From NCBI GenBank assembly GCA_964425215.1, contig CAYRLW010000060.1, forward strand, positions 1 through 17,220: a DNA stretch of 17,220 nt, read 5' to 3'. This document shows, piece by piece, positions 1 to 5,674 of the stretch (positions within the stretch are counted from its first letter, which is position 1; each line of letters begins with the position of its first letter). The notes under the pieces were generated by a model. It was not told the DNA's origin. It saw nothing but the letters and a program-made list of their open reading frames with translations, and did no database searches. A program made the position numbers and the translations under genes. This stretch comes from CAYRLW01 sp964425215 (GTDB lineage Bacteria > Spirochaetota > Spirochaetia > Treponematales > Breznakiellaceae).

Positions 1-54
1 CATATACATCTAAGGTAGCTCTTTCAAAACTCCCTGAGTTTTGAAAGAGCCTCT
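1..54 (-). repeat. Partial three-hairpin element, inverted copy cut by the window edge
   Basis: Bases 18-32 and 36-50 form a perfect 15-bp inverted repeat with a 3-base loop (CCT). Bases 1-16 are the exact reverse complement of bases 17094-17109, the spacer next to the left hairpin of the intact copy at the right edge. So the window opens inside a copy of the same element in the opposite orientation. Only its outer hairpin and spacer are visible; the central palindrome and other end should lie upstream. The hairpin is followed by a T-rich stretch (58-72), so it may also terminate transcripts arriving from the left. Confidence 0.8.
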
Positions 55-98
55 AATCTTTTTTACTTTTTCCCTAATCTTCGTGACACTACAGTATC

Positions 99-127
99 TT
101 GACATATTTCCTTTTTTTGCCGAAAAT
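99..127 (+). promoter_or_regulatory. Putative sigma-70 promoter of the aminotransferase operon
   Basis: A perfect -35 hexamer TTGACA (99-104) is followed after 17 bases by GAAAAT (122-127), which matches the -10 consensus at four of six positions. Transcription would start at about 134, which is also the ATG of the leader ORF. The -35 is strong and the -10 is weak, as expected for a regulated promoter. Confidence 0.55.
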
Positions 128-149
128 AGCTTTATGAAATTCGGCAAAA
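115..149. promoter_or_regulatory. Inverted repeat over the -10 and start site: candidate operator
   Basis: TTTTGCCGAA (115-124) and TTCGGCAAAA (140-149) are perfect 10-bp inverted arms separated by 15 bases. They cover the proposed -10 box and transcription start. That position suits a dimeric repressor. The 3' arm lies inside the leader ORF, so an RNA-level role is also possible. No regulator gene is adjacent. Confidence 0.4.
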
Positions 150-208
150 CTCGATTTACCTGTTATTGTCTCGCCGCGGCGGCCGCTATCCTGGAGGATC
201 GCGGTTAG
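134..208 (+). CDS. Candidate attenuator leader peptide with five alanine codons (24 aa)
   Basis: This small ORF runs from ATG at 134 to TAG at 206-208. Codons 14-18 (173-187) are GCC GCG GCG GCC GCT, an unbroken run of five alanines using three synonymous codons, followed by Ile and Leu (188-193). There is no Shine-Dalgarno sequence, but ATG 134 lies six bases after the proposed -10 box (122-127), so the ORF would be leaderless. The same spacing is seen at argA in this window. The ORF stops inside the RNA region that pairs alternatively with either its own Ala-Ile codons or the terminator stem. I infer a regulatory peptide whose translation senses Ala-tRNA charging. The Ala run could instead be a by-product of a GC-rich stem. 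Confidence 0.5.
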   Translation: MKFGKTRFTCYCLAAAAAILEDRG

Positions 209-229
209 CCGTTCACCTATGAACGCACG

Positions 230-267
230 GGCCGTGATCCTCCTAGGGGGGATGACGGCCTTTTTTT
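230..267 (+). terminator. Intrinsic terminator inside the leader
   Basis: GGCCGT (230-235) pairs with ACGGCC (255-260). An inner stem of 237-243 with 247-253 (one G-U pair) lies above a single G/G mismatch, and TTTTTTT follows at 261-267. It lies 86 bases before the aminotransferase ATG, so it gates that operon. There is no gene upstream in the window for it to end. Confidence 0.8.
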
Positions 268-319
268 ATGCCCTAGGGACATAAAAATACGAAGGTACAT
301 CCCCGGGAGTGCGGCCCGA

Positions 320-353
320 GGGTATCTAAAAGGGATACCCAAAGGAGCATGCC
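320..353 (+). promoter_or_regulatory. Hairpin abutting the aminotransferase ribosome binding site
   Basis: GGGTATC (320-326) and GATACCC (334-340) form a 7-bp stem with a 7-base loop, directly followed by the Shine-Dalgarno AAAGGAG (341-347) and ATG 354. The stem leaves the ribosome site exposed. It may stabilise the processed mRNA or hold the site open; its role is not shown by the sequence. Confidence 0.4.
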
Positions 354-1760
354 ATGAGAAGGGACATCGTCCATCCGGGAGCCGGGGAGCTCAAGTACGA
401 AATCCGCGAAATTGTAGCCTTTGCTCGGGAGCTTAAACGGTGGGATATTCCCATTATTTGGGAAAACATCGGCGATCCAGTAAAAAAAGGCGAAGCCGTA
501 GCCCCGTGGATTAAGGAAATTGTAAAAGAAAGGGTGGCCCAAGACCTTTCTTATGCCTATTCGGAAACCGAAGGGGTCGGGGAAACCAGGGAGTTTTTAG
601 CCGAACGGATTAACAAGCGGCCTATCCTGGCTGTTTCAAAAGAAAAGTCGGAAACGTTGGGATCCCAAGGAACGGTAGAAAACGGAAACGAACAGGGAAC
701 AGGCTCGTCTTTTACGGCCGCCCCTCCTATAGGTGCCGAAGATATTCTCTTTTTTAACGGTCTGGGCGACGCGGTGGCCAAGGTTTTTGGCTTTCTTCGC
801 CGGGAAGCCCGGGTATTAGGTCCTTCGCCGGCCTATTCAACCCTATCCTCCGCCGAAGCGGCCCACTCGGGGTACGAACACCTGACCTATCGGCTCGATC
901 CGGATAAAAATTGGATGCCCGATATGGAGGACGTGGAACTCAAGGTCCGGTATAACGATTCCATTGCCGGTATCCTCCTTATCAACCCGGATAACCCTAC
1001 GGGGGCGGTGTACCCTCCGGAAGTCCTGGGAGAATTTGTACGGATCGCCAAAACCTACGGTCTTTTTCTCGTGGCCGACGAAACCTACGCGAATATCGTT
1101 TTTAACGGTTACCAAACCGCCGCTCTATCCCAGGTAATCGGCGATGTCCCTGGTTTGGCCCTCCGCTCGATTTCCAAAGAAGTTCCCTGGCCAGGGGCCC
1201 GGTGCGGGTGGGTGGAGGTGTACAACAGAAAGGTCGATCCCCGTTTTGACGCCTACGTACGCAGTTTGTTGGACGCTAAACGTTTGGAGGTTTGCGCTAC
1301 GACCCTTCCCCAATTGTGCATCCCCGACATTATGGGCGATAGCCGGTATCCTGCCCACATACAACGTCGCGCCACGATGTTCCAGGCCCGTTCGGAGGAG
1401 GCTGGGCGGGCCTTCGAGGGCAAGAAGGGAGTTCGAATTATCAAACCCAAGGGGGCCCTCTACGCGACGGCCCTGTTTGATCAAAAGCTCTTTAACGATG
1501 GCCGGTCCAAAATACGGAAACTGCCGGTTAAGGATGCTTCGTTGGACGCTTTTATAGAAGAACGGACTGCCACGGTAGCCGCGGATAAACGCTTTGTCTA
1601 CTGGCTTTTAGCGTCCACGGGGATCTGTGTGGTACCCCTGTCGGGATTCGCCAGCGACCTCCCGGGATTCCGCTTTACCCTGTTGGAGCAGGATGATGAG
1701 CTTCGATCTAGAATTTACACTACCCTTGGGGAAGCGGCGGAAAACTACGTTCAATCTTGA
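354..1760 (+). CDS. PLP-dependent class I/II aminotransferase, AlaA-like
   Basis: This 468-aa cytoplasmic fold-type I aminotransferase should move an amino group between an amino acid and a 2-oxo acid. The N-terminal NIGDP (38-42), the NPDNPTGAVY segment (211-220), the PLP-pyridine aspartate in ADETY (D242, Y245), the Schiff-base lysine in SISKE (K275) and an arginine at R283 are all in the expected order. NIGDP, the W-x-PD segment before the NPDNPTG block and the NPTGAVY form resemble the AlaA/AlaT glutamate-pyruvate family, so alanine formation is the best guess; aspartate or branched-chain substrates cannot be excluded. Residues about 95-127 are a hydrophilic Ser/Gly/Glu-rich insertion absent from typical members (about 400 aa). 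The start has the good Shine-Dalgarno AAAGGAG. It is the first gene of the operon and lies behind the leader terminator. Confidence 0.85.
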   Translation: MRRDIVHPGAGELKYEIREIVAFARELKRWDIPIIWENIGDPVKKGEAVAPWIKEIVKERVAQDLSYAYSETEGVGETREFLAERINKRPILAVSKEKSETLGSQGTVENGNEQGTGSSFTAAPPIGAEDILFFNGLGDAVAKVFGFLRREARVLGPSPAYSTLSSAEAAHSGYEHLTYRLDPDKNWMPDMEDVELKVRYNDSIAGILLINPDNPTGAVYPPEVLGEFVRIAKTYGLFLVADETYANIVFNGYQTAALSQVIGDVPGLALRSISKEVPWPGARCGWVEVYNRKVDPRFDAYVRSLLDAKRLEVCATTLPQLCIPDIMGDSRYPAHIQRRATMFQARSEEAGRAFEGKKGVRIIKPKGALYATALFDQKLFNDGRSKIRKLPVKDASLDAFIEERTATVAADKRFVYWLLASTGICVVPLSGFASDLPGFRFTLLEQDDELRSRIYTTLGEAAENYVQS

Positions 1761-1829
1761 GCCCAATCCTACGCTCAAGCTTGACCGGTACACTTTTTTC
1801 GTTTATCCTAAAGCTTCTGAGGAATGAGT

Positions 1830-2978
1830 TTGAAAAAGATACTGGTACCCATGCTCGAGGCGGGGGCGGGCCATAAAATGCCCGCCCTTGCTGTTAAAGA
1901 ATCCATCGAGCGCCTTTACCCTGGTCAGTTCCAGGTGGATGTAATCGATTTCCCCCGGGAAGTGGGGGCCCTAAAATCGGACCGTTCGATAAAAAAGTTT
2001 TGGGATGTGGGTTTAGCCAACCCCTTTTTAGCAAAGACAGGGTACCGGTTTGCGGATTCTCTCTGGCCCTTTTCTATTTTTTGGAACCAGAACGTGTACC
2101 CCGAATTTAAACAAAGGGCCTTGGCTTACGTCAGGGAATATAAGCCCGATTTAATTTTTTCCACCAACTTTATCACCTCCACCATGTCCGCGGCGGTTCG
2201 GAAAAAATTACAACTTCCGATCGAGGTGATCAGCTACGTTACCGATCCCTTTGACGCCTTTGGGTGGTGGGTCGATCCGGACTTGGATTTTATTCTGGTG
2301 GCTTCGGAGGTGGGTAAAAAACAACTCTTATCCCGGGGTATTCCGGATTCTAAAATTCGAGTCCTTCCGTTCCCCATACACAAAAAGTTTTTTACGGTCC
2401 ACGAAGACCCGGATCAACTGCGGCAGAAATTGGGTCTGCGGGCCGGTGTGCCCACCCTGCTTACCAGCGAAGGGGGGCAGGGGATCGGTAAAATTTCCCA
2501 ATACGTTCTGCGGCTACACCAGATGGGCTACCCCTGCAACATCATTTCCGTTTGCGGAAAAAACGAGAAGCTTCTGGGGGAACTGCAAGCCCTGGTCCAG
2601 AAGGACAGCGACGCACCAACCCATATTATTCCCCTGGGCTTTGTGAACAATATGAACGAATTGTTGGGCCTTTCGGACCTGTGCGTCGCCAAAGCAGGGG
2701 CTTCCACCATGTTTGAAGCCCTGTTAAAAGGAATCCCTATTATTTTTTCCAGCTGGGCTAGCTACAACGAAAAACCAAATATCGGTTTTTGCGTTAACCA
2801 GGGGATAGGCTGGTACGCCCCCGATTTTTCTTCATTCAAAAACGTCCTAGACCTCTTATTTGAAAAGGGGCAGTTGGCCGAGGCAAAGAAACGTATCGCC
2901 GATTTGGCCCTTCGATCGGGCAGTGACGAGGTTGCCCAATTTCTTGTTTCCCGGTTGACGAATAAAGGAGCTACCTAA
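1830..2978 (+). CDS. UgtP/MGDG-synthase-like diacylglycerol glycosyltransferase
   Basis: This GT-B enzyme of family GT28 has the MGDG-synthase N-terminal domain first. GAGHKMPALAV near the N-terminus is the glycine-rich acceptor/lipid-side loop of this family. The C-terminal half carries the donor-nucleotide region: a GGQGIGK loop, then PLGFVNNMNELLGLSDLCV, KAGASTMFEAL and a KGIPII segment. Length (382 aa) matches Bacillus UgtP. The expected role is transfer of glucose or galactose from UDP-sugar to diacylglycerol at the inner face of the membrane; there is no transmembrane helix. I place the start at TTG 1830, because the Shine-Dalgarno GAGG (1819-1822) is seven bases before it and only one base before the in-frame ATG at 1824. 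It overlaps the UDP-galactopyranose mutase gene by one base, so the two are probably translationally coupled and share a pathway. The exact sugar is not readable. Confidence 0.82.
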   Translation: MKKILVPMLEAGAGHKMPALAVKESIERLYPGQFQVDVIDFPREVGALKSDRSIKKFWDVGLANPFLAKTGYRFADSLWPFSIFWNQNVYPEFKQRALAYVREYKPDLIFSTNFITSTMSAAVRKKLQLPIEVISYVTDPFDAFGWWVDPDLDFILVASEVGKKQLLSRGIPDSKIRVLPFPIHKKFFTVHEDPDQLRQKLGLRAGVPTLLTSEGGQGIGKISQYVLRLHQMGYPCNIISVCGKNEKLLGELQALVQKDSDAPTHIIPLGFVNNMNELLGLSDLCVAKAGASTMFEALLKGIPIIFSSWASYNEKPNIGFCVNQGIGWYAPDFSSFKNVLDLLFEKGQLAEAKKRIADLALRSGSDEVAQFLVSRLTNKGAT

Positions 2979-4087
2979 TGGTTTACGATGCGATAATCGC
3001 CGGCGCGGGACTGGCGGGGTCCGTGGCTGCCCGCCTATTGGCCGATGCGGGCCGTCGGGTGTTGATCGTGGAACAGCACCGTCACGTGGCGGGGCATTGC
3101 CACGATTACCGCAACGAAGCGGGGATCACGGTTCACACCTACGGACCCCATATCTTTCATACCAAGAATAAGGAAGTGTGGGATTTTGTCCGCCGGTTTA
3201 CGGAGTTTTACTACCTGCAACACCGGGTCCTCTCCTACGCCGACGGAAAATTGGTACCCTTTCCCATCAATCGGGATACGATTAACGAGGTCTTCGGCGT
3301 ACAAATTACTACAGACCAGGTGGAAGCCTTTTTAAAGACCCAGGTAGCCCAATCCCAGTACAACGACCCTCCTCAAAATTTCCGGGACGCTGTAGTTTCC
3401 CAGGTGGGACAGCGGCTCTACGACCTGTTTTTTAAAAATTATACCCTTAAACAGTGGGCCCGGGATCCGGAAACCCTGTCTCCGGAGATAGCCAAACGGA
3501 TCCCCGTGCGGTCCAACCGGGATGACCGCTATTTTTCCGACCCCTACCAGGGGGTTCCCCTTCACGGGTATACCCGGATGGTAGAAAATATCCTGGATCA
3601 TCCCCGTATTTCTCTCCTTTTGGGGGCCGATTATTTTGAAATTCGTGAATCCTTTCCCGCCAAGCTGACCATTTTTACGGGAGAATTGGACCGGTTCTTC
3701 GATCGGAAATACGGTAAACTGACCTATCGATCCCTGGATTTGGAATTTAAAACCCTGGATCAGGAGCGGTTCCAGGACGTTCCGGTGGTTAATTACCCCA
3801 ACGATTACGATTGGACCCGGATTACGGAGTTTAAGCTCCTTTCGGGAGAAAAAAGTCCCAAAACGACCCTCTGCTACGAATATCCCAAAGAAGAGGGGGA
3901 ACCCTACTACATCGTGATGAACGATGAAAATATGACCCTCCGGGAAAAGTATATGAACGAGGTTCGAACCCTAGAGGAAACGGGCAAGTACCTGTTCGTA
4001 GGGCGGCTGGCGGAATACGCGTACTATAATATGGATCAGGTTATCGGGCGGACCATCGAAAAGATTAAACAGCTCAACCTTTGCTAA
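2978..4087 (+). CDS. glf: UDP-galactopyranose mutase
   Basis: Flavoenzyme interconverting UDP-galactopyranose and UDP-galactofuranose, the only common route to galactofuranose. The N-terminal FAD Rossmann motif GAGLAG (9-14) leads to a glutamate at the end of beta-2 (VEQH). YGPHIFHT (55-62) is the family's conserved histidine segment. KNYTLKQWARDP, RIPVRSNRDDRYFSDPYQG and LHGYTRMVENIL follow in family order, then TGELDRFFDRKYGKLTYRSL. The C-terminal FAD-binding GRLAEYAYYNMDQV is present. The length of 369 aa is normal. It starts at the TAATG overlap with the glycosyltransferase gene and has the Shine-Dalgarno AAAGGAG (2964-2970). Its neighbour suggests a galactofuranose-bearing glycolipid, although no separate galactofuranosyltransferase is visible. 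Confidence 0.95.
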   Translation: MVYDAIIAGAGLAGSVAARLLADAGRRVLIVEQHRHVAGHCHDYRNEAGITVHTYGPHIFHTKNKEVWDFVRRFTEFYYLQHRVLSYADGKLVPFPINRDTINEVFGVQITTDQVEAFLKTQVAQSQYNDPPQNFRDAVVSQVGQRLYDLFFKNYTLKQWARDPETLSPEIAKRIPVRSNRDDRYFSDPYQGVPLHGYTRMVENILDHPRISLLLGADYFEIRESFPAKLTIFTGELDRFFDRKYGKLTYRSLDLEFKTLDQERFQDVPVVNYPNDYDWTRITEFKLLSGEKSPKTTLCYEYPKEEGEPYYIVMNDENMTLREKYMNEVRTLEETGKYLFVGRLAEYAYYNMDQVIGRTIEKIKQLNLC

Positions 4088-4145
4088 CCTGCGGATAACT
4101 TGACTTTCCCGCCCCGCGCTTTTACTCTATAGGTAGAGGCGATCT

Positions 4146-4667
4146 ATGATCGGACCTATAGAGCCCGTACAGTCCGTTTCTCTCCATTCCAGGGGACCAA
4201 AAAAGGTGCCCCTAGGCCAAGCTTCGGCGCAAACGGTTCATTCCTCGGTTCGTTCAACGGTTCGTTCGTCCGTTCAACCCAGCGAAGAACTGATCGCCGC
4301 GGATGAATCGGTGAAGGTCCACGAGAACTCCCACCTGGCTGTGCTGGGGGGCTTCGCGGCTGGACCGATCAACTATAACTACATTACCCTTCCCGACGGT
4401 TCTAAGTTTGCCGTTGGCGGTTCGATCAAGGTAGATTTAAACCCCGTTCCCGGAGACCCGGAAGCCACGATCCGGAAAGCCCGAGCCATAGCCAACGCTT
4501 CATTCGCGGTAAACAGTCCCTCCCCAGCGGATATGCAAGTGGCCGCCCAGGCGTACCAGATGGAAATGCAAGCTCAGCGGGAATTGGACCAGAAACGGCA
4601 AGCGTCCAGTGCCGATCAACGGGTGGATATTACTATTGGGGCCCCGGTAAAAACCAATTCTTTTTAG
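4146..4667 (+). CDS. SprA-related protein with HExxH motif
   Basis: A 173-aa hydrophilic protein that matches my memory of the SprA-related family (PF12118), whose biochemical role is not established. The family-like core begins at KVHENSHLAVLGG, which contains HENSH, an HExxH zinc-metallopeptidase-type motif. It continues through YNYITLPDGSKFAVGGSI, PGDPEATIRKARAI and SPADMQVAAQAYQMEMQAQREL, which ends in a helical, coiled-coil-like stretch. The first 55 residues are Ser/Val/Arg-rich and include a 4-residue repeat (VHSS, VRST, VRSS, VQPS) encoded by 12-bp tandem repeats. There is no signal peptide. The Shine-Dalgarno AGAGG (4135-4139) supports the ATG. It starts 58 bases after glf and may be last in that operon or have its own weak promoter (TTGACT at 4100-4105). 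A solo palindrome follows the stop codon. Protease activity is an inference from one motif. Confidence 0.72.
   Translation: MIGPIEPVQSVSLHSRGPKKVPLGQASAQTVHSSVRSTVRSSVQPSEELIAADESVKVHENSHLAVLGGFAAGPINYNYITLPDGSKFAVGGSIKVDLNPVPGDPEATIRKARAIANASFAVNSPSPADMQVAAQAYQMEMQAQRELDQKRQASSADQRVDITIGAPVKTNSF
4234..4278 (+). repeat. In-frame 12-bp tandem repeat, about 3.75 units
   Basis: Units begin at 4234, 4246, 4258 and 4270 (CGGTTCATTCCT, CGGTTCGTTCAA, CGGTTCGTTCGT, then a partial unit). Each encodes four residues of the Ser/Arg-rich N-terminus of the SprA-related protein. Because the period is a multiple of three, copy-number change would not shift the frame. Confidence 0.75.
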
Positions 4668-4671
4668 ATTT

Positions 4672-4710
4672 GAGGCTCTTTCAAAACTCAGAGAGTTTTG
4701 AAAGAACCTC
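4672..4710. repeat. Solo terminal hairpin of the repeat family, acting as a shared terminator
   Basis: GAGGCTCTTTCAAAACTC (4672-4689) pairs with 4693-4710 across a 3-base loop; 17 of 18 positions match (one C/A). The sequence is that of the end hairpins of the larger element. Direct repeats ATTT (4668-4671 and 4711-4714) flank it. It sits four bases after one stop codon and ten before the convergent one, so it probably ends transcripts from both sides, although there is no long T-tract. Confidence 0.75.
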
Positions 4711-4720
4711 ATTTGATTTC

Positions 4721-5563
4721 CTATTGATCCAGCTTCCAATCCACCAAAAAACCCGATGGTGTGGGTATAAACGATAAACGGGAGACCTTTTTTCCCTCGG
4801 AACGGTTTTGCCGTAGGTGCAGATACGGAATAGCCCAACCGCTCAGGGAGCCCAATACCGCTCCGGTAACCACGTCGCTTAAAAAATGTTCACCGCTGGT
4901 AATTCGCAGGATCGCCGTTCCGACGGCTAATCCTAAGCCGGCGCCCCAAACCGCGACTCGATAGGGGGAATCGGGGTATAATTGGTCGTACACAGACCCC
5001 ACAAAGGTAGCGGAAGCGAAGCCCATGATCGTATGCCGGGAGGGAAAAGACCCGGCAATGTCGGCGTTGGAAAACTCCGTGGGATTGATGGAACTGGAGT
5101 ACGCGTAGGGCCTATAGCGGGTAATGGTCGCTTTGCCTAGGGCGGCTAAGCTGTAGGTAAAGCCCATGGTTTCTCCGTACATTACCGCCAGGGTCGTTAA
5201 ATTCCCCCAGCCTTCGGTCGGGACGAATACCGCCGGAAGGGCAAAAAGGGACGTATAGGCCAAAATATCGCTGGCCGTCGCCTGGGTTAGGGAATGGTCG
5301 GAGGTGTACAAAAGATCAAAAAAGGGGATTTTTGAGGAATCCACGTCCCGGGGATTCGGAGCGCTTTTTACGGATTGGAGGTATACAGAGGAACCAAAGA
5401 GCCCCAGATCGGCGGCCGCCAGGGCTCCATCCATTCCCCAGTCCAGGGTGTAGGGAAAGGACGGACGGGTATTCATAACCGGAGAGGTCTCTTGGGCAGA
5501 GATTCCGGATAACGCGATAAAAAAGGCTAATAAAATGGAGATAATAATAGGTTTTGTATCCAT
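4721..5563 (-). CDS. Exported PAP2-family phosphatase
   Basis: A 280-aa lipid-phosphatase-like protein of the PAP2 superfamily. An N-terminal signal sequence (hydrophobic about 6-20, possible cleavage after GISA at 23) implies export. The three catalytic blocks are present: K144-x6-R151-P152 (KATITRYRP), P175-S-R-H178 (PSRH, where the acid/base His is kept), and R220-x5-H226-x3-D230. There are few clear membrane helices (about 101-115, 203-217 and 232-246), as in periplasmic or outer-membrane-linked PAP2 proteins. Likely substrates are lipid phosphates such as phosphatidic acid or undecaprenyl pyrophosphate, but this cannot be read from sequence. It is convergent with the SprA-related gene and is preceded by a small array of 18-bp repeats. 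No strong Shine-Dalgarno is seen; GAATGGGA lies close to the ATG. Confidence 0.88.
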   Translation of the reverse strand: MDTKPIIISILLAFFIALSGISAQETSPVMNTRPSFPYTLDWGMDGALAAADLGLFGSSVYLQSVKSAPNPRDVDSSKIPFFDLLYTSDHSLTQATASDILAYTSLFALPAVFVPTEGWGNLTTLAVMYGETMGFTYSLAALGKATITRYRPYAYSSSINPTEFSNADIAGSFPSRHTIMGFASATFVGSVYDQLYPDSPYRVAVWGAGLGLAVGTAILRITSGEHFLSDVVTGAVLGSLSGWAIPYLHLRQNRSEGKKVSRLSFIPTPSGFLVDWKLDQ

Positions 5564-5606
5564 CGTCCCATTCTAGTCTTCCCTTTGGGGGACGTCAATT
5601 CCTGGA

Positions 5607-5660
5607 AAAACCATGTATGCGCTTAAAACCATGTATGGACTAAAAATCCTGTTTGCTTTC
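5607..5660. repeat. Three degenerate 18-bp tandem repeats between two minus-strand genes
   Basis: AAAACCATGTATG occurs at 5607-5619 and again at 5625-5637, exactly 18 bases apart. A third, degenerate unit (AAAATCCTGTTTG) is at 5643-5655. The array sits just upstream of the PAP2 gene, on its promoter side. Regularly spaced short repeats there could be a regulator-binding array. No confident -35/-10 pair is visible. Confidence 0.55.
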
Positions 5661-5674
5661 ATGCACCGATTTCA

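Larger units (their letters stand above)
134..267 (+). ncRNA. Structured leader RNA with competing folds: candidate alanine attenuator
   Basis: Three mutually exclusive pairings can be read by eye. Pairing 1:2 is a hairpin of 182-186 and 188-191 with 196-199 and 201-205. Pairing 2:3 joins GGAGGATC (193-200) to GATCCTCC (236-243), a perfect 8-bp match. Pairing 3:4 is the terminator (230-260) followed by seven T. Between segments 2 and 3 are small hairpins CGTTCA/TGAACG (210-215 with 220-225) and CACG/CGTG (226-229 with 233-236). A ribosome stalled on the Ala codons (173-187) would cover segment 1, free segment 2 and favour the 2:3 antiterminator. A ribosome reaching the stop at 206-208 would cover segment 2 and let the terminator form. 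A ligand-binding riboswitch closed by the 2:3 stem is the main alternative; it matches no class I recognise. Confidence 0.6.

Noticed and set aside
193..243. tRNA-like cloverleaf
   Set aside because: The closing stem is 7 bp and there are three arms, but the total is only about 51 bases, the middle loop is not seven bases and there is no T-loop consensus, so it is not a tRNA.
273..542. 89-aa open frame on the minus strand across the leader and aminotransferase start
   Set aside because: It is antisense to the terminator, ribosome site and the conserved N-terminus, with no ribosome site and no recognisable sequence.
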